From Alphaproteobacteria bacterium (lineage in GTDB: Bacteria > Pseudomonadota > Alphaproteobacteria > Sphingomonadales > Kordiimonadaceae), in the NCBI GenBank assembly GCA_006226495.1, contig SBGU01000004.1, positions 62,766-126,765 of the forward strand: a stretch of DNA of 64,000 bases. Reading direction: 5' to 3'. Both the position numbers and the translations under genes were made by a program. The notes beneath the pieces are model-generated. The model did not search any database. It was not told the DNA's origin and was given only the letters and a program-made list of their open reading frames with translations. Below, piece by piece: positions 19,598-28,312 of the stretch (its first letter is position 1; every line of letters begins with the position of its first letter).

Positions 19598-20653
19598 ATG
19601 ACTGACAAGAAAGACGGGGGCTTTCTTGCCCTCGGCATCGGCGCGACCGTTCTGATCGTGCTGTTTGTGCTGGGCTACAGCAGCCTCCATGGCTTCGAGG
19701 CCTATATCGGCTGGGTCGCTTTTGTCTGGATGACCGCGGTGCCGGCCCAGATCATCTTCGGCCTGCATATGCATTTCATGGCGCCCGCGCGGCTCGCGGG
19801 CCTCAGGCAACCCCTGAAGGGGCTCGCCTACCTTGGCCTCACCGCCGTGTTGATGCTGGCGGGCGGGGCGTTCCTGTATCTGGTGCCGGGTGGCGCCAGC
19901 GCACCGGGGCCGTTCCTGATCATGGCCACCATCATCAGTATCGTTGCCACCTTCTGGCTGGTGGGCGCCTGGGGCTGCTGGCCTTTCACCCTGGTCAGTG
20001 CCGACCCGTTCAAACAGGGCCTGATGGCGGTGGTCGCGGCTTACGGCCTTGGTTTCGCGGGTTTCCGGCTGGCATTCGATTTCAGTTTCATGGCCGGGGC
20101 GCCGGTCTATGTGGCGGCGCTTGACCCACATGGCGCCTTTGGCGCCTGGACCGCGCTGGCGTTTGCGGTCACCACCGTCGCCGTCATGATGTGCCAAAGC
20201 CTGTTCGGCTTCTGGCCCGCGACCCGGCTTGCCGCCAAACAGCCGGGCCTTGGCCTTGTGGTCACGCTCCTCAATCTGGTCCTCAGCGCCGGCCTGTTCT
20301 GGCTGATGACCGCCTATCTGGGCATGGATATGGTCGACTATCTGGTGCGGGTGCCGGTTTCCATCATCTTCGGGGTGTTCATCGCGGCCAACATGATGCA
20401 GTTCCGGCTGTTCGAAACGGTCGACCAGCCGAAACGCGGGTTGATGCTGCTTGTCGTCACCCTAGTGCTGGCCTGGGGCATGCAGCTCCTGTACCGCTTC
20501 GCCATGCCCTATGTCACGGGCACCGACCTGCCGTCGGGCGCCCCCGGTTATGCGGCCGAGCTCTGGATCGCGACAGCGCTTTTGGGGGTCACCTTCCCGG
20601 TTATCAACCTGGTGTCGGGCTACTTCGGTTTCTGGCCCGCCAGGCGGGGCTGA
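19598..20653 (+). CDS. Multi-pass membrane protein of unknown function
   Basis: A 351-residue, very hydrophobic protein with about ten predicted membrane helices and no domain I recognise. A Trp-Pro motif recurs three times at similar intervals (WGCWPFTLVSADP, FGFWPATRLAAKQP, FGFWPARRG), which suggests an internal repeat of a helix group. The conserved-looking FGLHMHFMAP contains two closely spaced His. The start at 19598 has GGGGAGAGG just upstream. As the last gene of the lig operon it may be a transporter or a membrane oxidoreductase subunit, but neither is demonstrated. Confidence 0.6.
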   Translation: MTDKKDGGFLALGIGATVLIVLFVLGYSSLHGFEAYIGWVAFVWMTAVPAQIIFGLHMHFMAPARLAGLRQPLKGLAYLGLTAVLMLAGGAFLYLVPGGASAPGPFLIMATIISIVATFWLVGAWGCWPFTLVSADPFKQGLMAVVAAYGLGFAGFRLAFDFSFMAGAPVYVAALDPHGAFGAWTALAFAVTTVAVMMCQSLFGFWPATRLAAKQPGLGLVVTLLNLVLSAGLFWLMTAYLGMDMVDYLVRVPVSIIFGVFIAANMMQFRLFETVDQPKRGLMLLVVTLVLAWGMQLLYRFAMPYVTGTDLPSGAPGYAAELWIATALLGVTFPVINLVSGYFGFWPARRG

Positions 20654-20685
20654 ACCCGGTCCGGGCAAAAGTGTTTGCCTGAAGT

Positions 20686-20717
20686 CCTGAACCTGTTGCC
20701 GGTGCAACAGGTTCAGG
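20686..20717 (+). terminator. Hairpin at the end of the lig operon
   Basis: CCTGAACCTGTTGC (20686-20699) and GCAACAGGTTCAGG (20704-20717) form a perfect 14-bp stem with a CGGT loop, 32 bases past the last operon gene. No T-run follows, so termination efficiency is uncertain, but position and stem strength fit a 3' end structure. Confidence 0.6.
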
Positions 20718-20735
20718 TACAAAAATCAACGCTTC

Positions 20736-20751
20736 TGTTGCATATGCAACA
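20736..20751. other. 16-bp perfect palindrome
   Basis: TGTTGCATATGCAACA is a perfect palindrome 18 bp after the lig-operon hairpin. It repeats the GTTGC/GCAAC ends of that hairpin. It could be a protein-binding site or a remnant of the same repeat; it lies between two convergent transcription units, where a promoter operator is not expected. Confidence 0.45.
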
Positions 20752-20785
20752 AAATGGCTCGCCTTCAGCGTGTGTGGTTTCGGCC

Positions 20786-20822
20786 AAAAAAAGACCCGGC
20801 CGGGGAACGCTGGCCGGGTCTT
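20786..20822 (-). terminator. Rho-independent terminator for the Tat-ThDP gene
   Basis: AAGACCCGGCC (20791-20801) and GGCCGGGTCTT (20812-20822) make a perfect 11-bp stem. On the minus strand the stem is followed by a run of seven T (20792-20786). It lies about 160 bp beyond the stop of the minus-strand ThDP enzyme gene. Confidence 0.85.
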
Positions 20823-20985
20823 CAGTATCGCGGGAAAACGCGCTCCGTGGATATGAAATCCCTGGGGCGCCACATCACTGGGAAGGCCGATATGGGTTCC
20901 CGCATGGTGCCGCCCGCCGCCCGACTGTGTGCCCCGCCATCCAAAACGGAGCTGCTCCCCCGGGCAGCGGACGGTGTCTCTCGGT

Positions 20986-22914
20986 TCAGCTTTGGCGCGG
21001 TGTGCCGCTGGCGACCGAATAATGGTCGAACCAGTCGGACTCCTTGCCGTCGAAGCGCTTTTCTATTTTAATATCAACAAGATAGGGCTTGCCGGCAGCC
21101 ATCGCCGCCTTGGCGCGCAGGAGCGCCGGTGCGATATCGTCCGGCTGTTCCACCACTTCGCCTGCCACCCCATAAGCCTTCGCCAGTGCCACATGGTCGA
21201 TGGTCGGATGGCCGAGGTCGACGCCGATATATTTGCCGGTTTCATACATGCGGCCCTTCAGGCGTGCGCTGTTGATCCGGTTCGACTGGTATTGGCCATT
21301 ATTGAAGATGACGATGCCGACCGGCACCTCGTAGCGTGCGGCGGACCATAGGGCCTGGCAGCCGAAATTGAAGCTGCCGTCACCGGTCAGGCACCATACC
21401 TCCTTGTTCGGATTGCCGATTTTGGTGCCGATGGCGGCGGCCACGCCCCAGCCCAGCACCCCGGATGTGGTGTAGAAATTGCGCCGCCGTTCGCTGGCCG
21501 GCTGCTTGTGATCAAAGTCCAGATACCGGCGCGGATGGTCGTCCGAACTGATGAGTTCCGAGACAATATAGGCGCCTTTGTCGATCGCCTTGTTCAGTTC
21601 GATCATCAGGCGCGAGGTCGCGATGGGCACCTGATCGTGTGCCGCTTCGGCTTCCTTGGTGAATTTTGCCTTGCGCGCGGCGGCATAATCCGCGAACCAG
21701 ACGCGCCGCGCGCGGATGGCGGCTGTGTCTGTCTGGCGGGTCTTCAGCTCGGCAAGCACCTGTTCTGTCGTGGTTTTTATGCTCGCAATCGCCGCCAGGT
21801 CGACCGGGTAATTGCGCCCGACCTCGCTCTCAACCAGGCTGGTGTGCAGGATGCGGGCGTTCTTCTTGAACACCGCTTCCCTGGGCCGGTTGAAGAATTT
21901 GAACATATGCCCGCCGATCGACCAGAAACAGTCGGTCCGGGCGAACAGGCTCGGGTCGTCCATCACTTCACCGACAAAATGCGGATGGGTGGTCGGGAAC
22001 ACACACGGAATTTTCACCGAAAACATCACGCCGGCGCCGGTCAGTTCGGCGATTTCGGCGACCGTATCGCTGATTTCATGGCGGATGCATTCATTGCCAA
22101 GGAACAGCATCGGGAAGTCTGCCGACAACAGGTAATCGGCGAGGGCTTTCACATGGGCGGCGTTTGGTGCCACATCTGTCGAAACCACCGATCGCGACCG
22201 GGGTACAATCTCTGTCTCCGGCACGCGGGTTTCGAACAAGTCCTTGGAAATGGTGACAAAACTTGGGCCGCCGGGAGGCGCTTCTGCCAGGAGGAAGGCC
22301 CGGCGCATCACTTCAGGGATGGTTGCCGCATTCATCACGTCCCAGGTCCAGCGGGCATAGTCTTTCGGCAGTTCGTGCAGGCCCGGCGCCTCAAGGAAAC
22401 CGTCGTGCCCGCGGAAATTGGTCGACTGTCGCCCGACCATGATGACCACCGGAATGCGGTCCTTGAAGCTGCTGACCATCTGCCCGAGCGCAAAAGCGGC
22501 ACCGGCGACGCTGTGCAACTGCACGACCGAGGTTTTGCCGGTTGACCGGCTGTAGCCGTCGGCCATCGCCATGGCGCAGTTTTCATGCAGGCAGGTGGTA
22601 AATTGAAGGGCCGTCCGGTCGACAAAAGCATCGAGAAGCCCCACTTCCTCTGACCCCGCCAGGCCAAATACATAAGGCACATCCCAGTCCATCAGGAATT
22701 CGGCGACCAGTTCCCCGCCCGTGGCCCCTTCTATTTTTCGCGGATTTTCGGGTGCAGGCACTGTCGGCGTGTCCGCGCGCGCCGCTGGGCCTTCGAGGTG
22801 TGTGGCCAGCGCAGCGGCGCTGGTTGCCGTGACACCGGCGACACCAAGGCGGCGGATAAACTCGCGGCGGCCGATTTTCTGGTCGAGGAAAAGTCTGGAA
22901 ATGTCCTTTAGCAT
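20986..22914 (-). CDS. Tat-exported thiamine-diphosphate-dependent enzyme
   Basis: A 642-residue protein of the acetolactate synthase/benzoylformate decarboxylase superfamily preceded by a twin-arginine signal (GRREFIRRLGVAGVTATSA, ending near GPAARA). The catalytic Glu of the PYR domain is in CLHENCAMAMADGYSR. The Mg-ThDP motif is GDGSFNFGCQALW ending in FNNGQYQ. Such an enzyme decarboxylates 2-oxo acids or forms acyloins, normally in the cytoplasm. Export with a bound cofactor is what the Tat system permits. The ATG at 22914 (AGGA 9 bases upstream) is preferred to a TTG at 22944. It has its own terminator and lies downstream of, and co-directional with, TonB receptor 2. Confidence 0.82.
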   Translation of the reverse strand: MLKDISRLFLDQKIGRREFIRRLGVAGVTATSAAALATHLEGPAARADTPTVPAPENPRKIEGATGGELVAEFLMDWDVPYVFGLAGSEEVGLLDAFVDRTALQFTTCLHENCAMAMADGYSRSTGKTSVVQLHSVAGAAFALGQMVSSFKDRIPVVIMVGRQSTNFRGHDGFLEAPGLHELPKDYARWTWDVMNAATIPEVMRRAFLLAEAPPGGPSFVTISKDLFETRVPETEIVPRSRSVVSTDVAPNAAHVKALADYLLSADFPMLFLGNECIRHEISDTVAEIAELTGAGVMFSVKIPCVFPTTHPHFVGEVMDDPSLFARTDCFWSIGGHMFKFFNRPREAVFKKNARILHTSLVESEVGRNYPVDLAAIASIKTTTEQVLAELKTRQTDTAAIRARRVWFADYAAARKAKFTKEAEAAHDQVPIATSRLMIELNKAIDKGAYIVSELISSDDHPRRYLDFDHKQPASERRRNFYTTSGVLGWGVAAAIGTKIGNPNKEVWCLTGDGSFNFGCQALWSAARYEVPVGIVIFNNGQYQSNRINSARLKGRMYETGKYIGVDLGHPTIDHVALAKAYGVAGEVVEQPDDIAPALLRAKAAMAAGKPYLVDIKIEKRFDGKESDWFDHYSVASGTPRQS

Positions 22915-23014
22915 CGAGGAAACGTCCTGCGTAAATGGGTACAAAAAGGTCGGGAAGCCCCTTTCTTTTGGCTGGGAACGGGCCAGGGGCTTCCCTTCAG
23001 GCTCAACGAGGAAG

Positions 23015-25492
23015 TTAGAAATTGACCCGGAGTGTCATGCCCCACTGTGCTTCGCCTTCGTTCGGCACGCAGTAGAAGGAACCGGACACACCGCGCAAAT
23101 CCTGTTTTTCGACGCAGTATTTTTCGGCGAAGATATTGTCGACATAAGCCGACAACTGATACTGCTGCCCGGCACCGAAATTATAGCCAATGCGGGCATT
23201 GACCTCGAACCGGCTGTCATATTCGTCGATCGGGATTTGCGGACTGAATTTAACCTTGGATTTGCTCTGGTAGCGGGCGTTCGCCTGCACGGTCAGCATG
23301 TTTTCGCCGATGGCGATGTCATGCAGGATGGTGCCGTTCCAGGTGAATTTGGGCGTGAGTGGCAGCTCGTGGCCCTTCTGGAAATCACCCTCGCCGAGAT
23401 CGAAATCGATGCCGGTTACGTCGGTCAGTTCGGAATCGAGCATGCCAAGGCTGGTGGAGATGAGCCAGTTTTGCGCCGGCAGCCAGTTGGCCTCGAGTTC
23501 CAGGCCCTTGATCTCGGATTTCGGCAAGTTGAAGAATTCCGGGCCGTGCACGCCGACGTTGAAGACCTGCTGGTTCTTCCAGAAATTATAGAAGATCGCG
23601 CCGTTCAGTTGCAGGCTGTTGTCAGCCAGGGTCGACTTGAAACCGATCTCGAAGGAATCCAGGATTTCCTCGGTCAGCGGCCGCTGCGGGAACGGGGTGG
23701 CGTCGGTGTGCAGGAATTCCACATCGAACTTGCCGGATTTGAAACCGCGCGAATAACCGCCATAGATCATGAAATCGTCGTTCGGTCGGTATTGCAGGTT
23801 GATCTTGCCGCCAACCTTGTTGGATTTCAGGTTTTCCCGGCTGGTATTTTCGTTGGCGCAGTGGCTGAAGGGCAGGGCGCCGGCGCTAATGTCCGGGCAA
23901 GCCGGCAGGGCTGCTGCAATGGTCTCAACCGTGGCCCGGTCGTAATAGATTGACGGGTCGGTGCCTGTCTTGTCGAACGCCCCGGCATAGTAGGACGGGT
24001 TGCCCTTGTTGTCGTGGGTGTAACGCACGCCGACCGTCAGCGCCCATTTTTCAGCCAGGTCATAGTCCGTGTGCAGGTAGGCGCTGTAACTTTCATCCGA
24101 CAGGTCGGCGATGCTGAAGGATACCGTGTTCGGATAGGGGTTCGGGATGATATCGAACAGCTCGGGCGGCGTGATACCGACCGCCGACGGGTGCGCGCCC
24201 GGGAAACCGTTCGACCCGAAGCGGATATTCTGCGCGAGAAGCGAGTTCTCCTTCAGGTAGAACAGCCCGGCAATCCAGCGGAAGCGGGCCGTGTCGTCCG
24301 CCGACGCCAGGCGCAGTTCCTGGCTATATTGTTCATACTCCTGATCCATGTCGATGATCAGGACATCATGGTTGACGCCGTTCGTATTGCCGTTCGCCGT
24401 ATTGTCTTCTTCATAATAGGCATGGGTATGATCGTAAGACGTGATCGAGGTCAGCGACACCGTTTCGAAATCATGCTGCAGCTTCAGGTAACCGCCGTCC
24501 ACATCCAGGTCCGCGCGCTGGGACCCACCGGTCCAGACGTCATGCCAGTTGCGGGTGGAATGGTTGATACCTTCAATATTGACCGTATCAAGCCGGGTGC
24601 GGAAATCGATGTCTTCCGTGAAGGGCGCCAGGTCGTTGATGCGCAGGATCGTGTCGCGTGTCAGGGCGCCCGCAACCTTCTGCGGCTGGGCCTCGCTGCG
24701 GTCCCGCGCATGATGCAGGCTGACCGTGACTGTGGTGGCGTCAGACAGTTTGGTGACCAGCGTGCCACGCAGCGAATACCGTTCGGTATCGCCATAACTG
24801 TCGTCGCCGCTGTCCAGATTGTTCCAGATACCGTCGCGGGAATGATACATGCCCGCAACCCGCATCGCCGTATGCTCGCCCATGGGCACCGAGACGCCGC
24901 TCTCCACTTCAACGAGATTGTGTTTGCCGTAGGTCAGTTCGCCGAAGCCTTCGACATCACCACCCACTTCCGGCATGCGGGAAATATAGTTGACCGCACC
25001 GCCTGTGGTGTTGCGGCCGAACAGACTGTTCTGCGGCCCGCGCAGAATTTCGACCCGTTCCATGTCAAAAAGGCCGAGTGTGCTCAGGTAAGATGAATTG
25101 AGCGTCACCTCATCCATGTAAAGCCCGACGGAGGACGGGGCATTTCCAAAAAATTCGTTGGTGCCCACACCCCTGATGATGATGTGCTGGCTCAGGGCGT
25201 TCTGAACCACCACATTCAGGTTGGGGGCGAGGCGGGTGATGTCCGTCAACTGGTTCACACCCATTTTCTTTAGCTTATCGCCTGAATAGGCCTGCATGGT
25301 GACCGGCACATCCTGAAGGCTTTGCGCGCGCTTTTGGGCTGTGACGACAATTTCTTCAAGGGCGAGTGCGCCATTGTCCGTGTCCTGGTTCTGGGCCAAG
25401 ACACTGTAACCTGGGGCGATGCCGGTAATGACCGACAGGCCGGCCAAAAGGCTTGCCCGGCGCACACGGCCGGACAGCAGAGTGTTATTCAT
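23015..25492 (-). CDS. TonB-dependent outer-membrane receptor 2
   Basis: An 825-residue TonB-dependent receptor. The signal peptide ends around GYSVLAQ, the TonB box-like EEIVVTAQKR follows, the plug has LRGPQNSLFGRNTTGGAVN, and the C-terminus is LRVNF. The start at 25492 has GGGAGGG 5 bases upstream; the frame continues to 25651 without another site. A copy of the composite lig-region element lies 210 bp upstream (25702-25742), almost the same distance as in front of receptor 1, which suggests shared control by LysR1. The Tat-ThDP gene follows 100 bp downstream and may be co-transcribed. Confidence 0.92.
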   Translation of the reverse strand: MNNTLLSGRVRRASLLAGLSVITGIAPGYSVLAQNQDTDNGALALEEIVVTAQKRAQSLQDVPVTMQAYSGDKLKKMGVNQLTDITRLAPNLNVVVQNALSQHIIIRGVGTNEFFGNAPSSVGLYMDEVTLNSSYLSTLGLFDMERVEILRGPQNSLFGRNTTGGAVNYISRMPEVGGDVEGFGELTYGKHNLVEVESGVSVPMGEHTAMRVAGMYHSRDGIWNNLDSGDDSYGDTERYSLRGTLVTKLSDATTVTVSLHHARDRSEAQPQKVAGALTRDTILRINDLAPFTEDIDFRTRLDTVNIEGINHSTRNWHDVWTGGSQRADLDVDGGYLKLQHDFETVSLTSITSYDHTHAYYEEDNTANGNTNGVNHDVLIIDMDQEYEQYSQELRLASADDTARFRWIAGLFYLKENSLLAQNIRFGSNGFPGAHPSAVGITPPELFDIIPNPYPNTVSFSIADLSDESYSAYLHTDYDLAEKWALTVGVRYTHDNKGNPSYYAGAFDKTGTDPSIYYDRATVETIAAALPACPDISAGALPFSHCANENTSRENLKSNKVGGKINLQYRPNDDFMIYGGYSRGFKSGKFDVEFLHTDATPFPQRPLTEEILDSFEIGFKSTLADNSLQLNGAIFYNFWKNQQVFNVGVHGPEFFNLPKSEIKGLELEANWLPAQNWLISTSLGMLDSELTDVTGIDFDLGEGDFQKGHELPLTPKFTWNGTILHDIAIGENMLTVQANARYQSKSKVKFSPQIPIDEYDSRFEVNARIGYNFGAGQQYQLSAYVDNIFAEKYCVEKQDLRGVSGSFYCVPNEGEAQWGMTLRVNF

Positions 25493-25701
25493 AATTCCCT
25501 CCCATTTCCCAATGCCTGCAAGCGATTTTGGGCCATCTGGTAACAGAGGCATACGCACTACATTGCCACAAGACATTGTGCCGGCAGCGCCGGTGCTTCG
25601 ACGGCCTCCCTTGCCGCCTATCGTCCCTTGCTCATCCCACGCAAGGGACATGTCCGCGGATATCGCGGAAGGCTAAGGATCAATCTTTCAGCCATCAAAG
25701 G

Positions 25702-25742
25702 CCAATCGGAATTGGCGCGGTATCTATAAGTTTTTGCTAATT
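25702..25742 (+). promoter_or_regulatory. Composite regulatory element, copy 3
   Basis: CCAATCGGAATTGG (perfect 5-bp arms around four bases), TATAAG at offset 23 and TTGCTAATT at offset 32, identical in spacing to copy 1 at 6423-6463. It lies 210 bp upstream of TonB receptor 2. Confidence 0.65.
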
Positions 25743-26002
25743 CATTAAGATGTTACCCATGGCGGTGGGTGCCCGGTGGGCTAAAACAGCCCGGTCACAT
25801 TGTGATAGGATGCCGTAGGCCGAGCCATGTCTTGTGACTATCCCCTGGTCTGACCGTGTCCCCCAGGTCGTGCGCGTCTAACGCGTAGACATAATGAGAA
25901 GCTACACGTCCGCGGGTTCGGTCCATTTTTTCGTCGTGTAAGAGAAAAATATTCGGGTACGGCCAAAGAAAGTTGTCTTGTTTCCCCGATCAATGGTGCG
26001 TG

Positions 26003-26137
26003 CAAATTTCCAACTATTTCTGAGACATTTTCCTAATTTTCAGCCTTTTCTGAGAAAAGGTCAGTCTATTTCTGAGAACCGCGCGACGGAAATGGCGAAA
26101 ACGCTGGCGCCCGTTTCCTGTTTATTTTGAGATTGCA
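26003..26137 (+). repeat. 135-bp dispersed repeat, copy A
   Basis: This stretch aligns over its whole length with 57984-58118 in the same orientation, with many substitutions but long matched blocks (CAAATTTCCA, TTTTCTGAGAAAAGG, GTCTATTTCTGAGAAC, TTGAGATTGCA). Inside the unit the word TTTCTGAGA is itself repeated three to four times. Multiple short repeats near an end finishing in CA resemble IS21-family termini, but no transposase gene is present. Confidence 0.7.
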
Positions 26138-26234
26138 TATGTTTCCTTCATTCCATTCATGTGGCAAAAGTCCGGGTGGCCGCAACAACTGGCACGTCCA
26201 AGCTAGGTTCATCCCAGTTTTCGAACGCCGCTGC

Positions 26235-26610
26235 TTAATTAGGAATTATCGAAAATACAGGCCGCCATTTTCGATTTTGTCTGGTCGGGTAGATCATCCA
26301 AATGTCACCAATGCCCCATTTCAAATGGGCCAAGGTCATTTGGGTACAGGGCTCGCCTGAGAGCGGTTTCATGCCGATGCTGCGGGACCGGGCTTTATAT
26401 TGCCGCCAGCCAGCCCGGTAGGCGCGTTTGATATTTTCCGCGCTATCGACGACAGGGCGCGCGCCCATAGATAGCATTCAGGTCTTCCTGGAGCGCTTCC
26501 TGGACCGATAGGCAACTCATCAGGAGCGCAGCTTCGACGTGGGCGCTGGCAAACAGGGCAGTCGGGGGTATGTCGGAGCCTTGCGCCGCGTCAGGTGCGA
26601 GCGGCGGCAT
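26235..26610 (-). pseudogene. Broken ORF, possible frameshifted remnant
   Basis: Two overlapping minus-strand frames look like one protein split by a frameshift. The upstream frame (26610 to 26443) reads LFASAHVEAALLMSCLSVQE and runs to a stop soon after NAIYGRAP. The downstream frame (26477 to 26235) starts within the overlap and continues GARPVVDSAENIKRAYRAGW. I do not recognise the family, and neither piece has a clear ribosome-binding site. It may be debris of a lost mobile element. Confidence 0.3.
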
Positions 26611-26675
26611 CGGCCGCTCGGCCGTTTGATTGGGTTTGCGGGGCCGGACATGGCGATGAGAATATCACATTTATG

Positions 26676-26698
26676 GTCGATAACCGAAAGTTATCGAC
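26676..26698. promoter_or_regulatory. Perfect 9-bp inverted repeat
   Basis: GTCGATAAC, a CGAAA spacer and GTTATCGAC form a perfect dyad 300 bp upstream of the MFS gene at 26998. The half-site TCGATAAC also occurs near 29815, in the divergent space between the ceramidase-like and TonB receptor 3 genes. It is a candidate operator for a repressor not in this window. Confidence 0.45.
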
Positions 26699-26997
26699 GG
26701 TAATTATATTGAACGCAGAATGAGCCCTGGAGCGCAAATGTCGAAGCCAAACTGACCGCGTCCAGCGTCAACTACAATTGGGGATTAATGGTTTTTTGGC
26801 CAGGATCGGATATAAGTTCTCCGCCTTTGCCATTTCGAATGGGCGCAGCCTTGATTGACCAATTCGCCCCGACCGCAGATGTAGTAGGACAGTGTCGGGC
26901 TGCCAACTGGGGGTGCCCCGACCAACCGAAACTGTATGGGAGTGGGGCGGTGGCCGAAAAGGTTTGTTCAGGGGGTCCGAAATCGGATCACCCAGGT

Positions 26998-28269
26998 ATG
27001 GCGGCAATAGGGAAGGTTTCCGCGCCCTTGAAAACACGGACACAATGGGGCGTGCTGGCGCTTCTGACCCTTGGGGTGTTGATCGCCTATTTTGATCGGA
27101 CCAGCATATCCTCCGCGCTTGCAGACCGTGCCTTCATTGATCATTTCAACATGAGCGACGCCGACCGCGGTTTTGTTGCCGCGGCCTTCTTCTGGTCCTA
27201 TGCCCTGATGCAGATCCCCATGGGGTGGGTGGTCGACCGTTTCGGGGTGAAATATCCCTACGCGATCTGCTTGGTCTTGTGGTGCCTTGCCACCGCAGCA
27301 ACCGGATTGATGCAAGTGGTGGTCGGGCTTTTCATCATGCGCCTGATTGTGGGGCTGACCGAAGCGGTGGTAACACCTGCGAGCTACCGCTGGATCAGGC
27401 TCAATATCCCCGAAACCCATGCCGGCACCGCCATCGGCATTTTTGCCATGGGCAACAAGATCGGCATCGCGCTTGGCGCGCCTGTCGCCGTTTGGCTGAT
27501 CGTGCAGTTCGACTGGCGGCTGATGTTCGTTGTATCCGGTCTTGCCGGCCTTGTGTGGCTGATCCCCTGGATGCTGCGGGTTCGGAACGACTTTACCAGC
27601 AAGGCCGCCCTGCAGGCATCGCGCAAAAAAACGGGACAGGTGACCTTCCTCAGTATCATCAGGGCACCGGTCATCTGGGGCGCGATGATCGTCAATTTCT
27701 GCTACGGCTATTTTTCCTTCTATTGCATGAGCTGGATGCCGGCTTATCTCGTGGAAGCGCAGGGGCTTTCCCTGAAAGAATCCGGGCTTTACACCTTCTT
27801 CAGCTTTGCCGGCATCGCCACAGTGGCCATGATCGCCGGCTGGGCGGCCGACCGGGTCATCGCCTATGGGTACGACCCGATAAAAACCCGCAAGGTGTTC
27901 ATCGTCGCCGGTTTCATGGGGGCGACGACCGTGCTTTTGGGGGCCTATACCGACGACCTGCAATGGGCGCTGTTCTGGAATGTGTTTTCGCTATCGTGCC
28001 TGGGCCTGACGACGGCCAACAACCTGGCGCTGTGCAAGGTGACCCTGATCCCGCCGCCCGCCGTCGGCCTTTCGGTTGGTGTACAGCAGGTTGCGGGAAC
28101 GATATCGGGCGGCGTGGCCGCCAGCCTGTCCGGCTGGCTCCTGCACAAGACCGGGTCCTATGACGCGCCAATGATGGTGATTGTGGTTTTCCTGATGATC
28201 GGGGCTACCGCCACCATCGTGCTGCTCAGGCCCAAATGGTCCCCAAAAGTCACGCCGGTCGCCGACTAG
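26998..28269 (+). CDS. MFS transporter, anion:cation symporter type (paralogue 1)
   Basis: A 423-residue twelve-helix permease. Helix 1 contains LGVLIAYFDRTSISSA and the 2-3 loop QIPMGWVVDRFGVKYP, typical of the ACS family that imports organic acids such as hexuronates, phthalate or tartrate. It is a clear paralogue of the permease at 44347 with long identical runs (VNFCYGYF, SWMPAYLVE, LSLKESGLYTFFSFAGIA). The start at 26998 is the most likely of several in-frame candidates; only a weak AGG precedes it, and the frame is open to 26788. It opens the second catabolic island. Confidence 0.82.
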   Translation: MAAIGKVSAPLKTRTQWGVLALLTLGVLIAYFDRTSISSALADRAFIDHFNMSDADRGFVAAAFFWSYALMQIPMGWVVDRFGVKYPYAICLVLWCLATAATGLMQVVVGLFIMRLIVGLTEAVVTPASYRWIRLNIPETHAGTAIGIFAMGNKIGIALGAPVAVWLIVQFDWRLMFVVSGLAGLVWLIPWMLRVRNDFTSKAALQASRKKTGQVTFLSIIRAPVIWGAMIVNFCYGYFSFYCMSWMPAYLVEAQGLSLKESGLYTFFSFAGIATVAMIAGWAADRVIAYGYDPIKTRKVFIVAGFMGATTVLLGAYTDDLQWALFWNVFSLSCLGLTTANNLALCKVTLIPPPAVGLSVGVQQVAGTISGGVAASLSGWLLHKTGSYDAPMMVIVVFLMIGATATIVLLRPKWSPKVTPVAD

Positions 28270-28291
28270 GCTGCCGGCAAGGAGGGGCAGT

Positions 28292-28312
28292 GCCACGCGC
28301 TCAGCGCGTGGC
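28292..28312. terminator. Hairpin between convergent genes
   Basis: GCCACGCGC, TCA and GCGCGTGGC form a perfect 9-bp stem-loop lying between the MFS gene and the convergent ceramidase-like gene. The ceramidase stop codon is the loop itself. No T-run is present, so a bidirectional termination role is plausible but unproved. Confidence 0.5.

Larger units (their letters stand above)
20654..20985. other. Convergent intergenic region
   Basis: This 332-bp space between the lig operon end and the minus-strand ThDP gene end contains two hairpins and one palindrome, listed separately. No gene is supported here. Confidence 0.7.
25493..26997. other. 1.5-kb gene-poor junction
   Basis: No intact gene is supported here. 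The stretch holds, in order, the promoter region of receptor 2 with composite element copy 3, a 135-bp dispersed repeat (26003-26137), a broken minus-strand ORF (26235-26610) and a perfect dyad (26676-26698). It separates the lig locus from the second catabolic island and looks like an old rearrangement point. Confidence 0.6.

Noticed and set aside
26003-26137. CRISPR-like array or replication iterons because of repeated TTTCTGAGA words
   Set aside because: The words are too short and unevenly spaced, there are no spacers of equal length and no cas or rep gene; a transposon-end remnant fits better.
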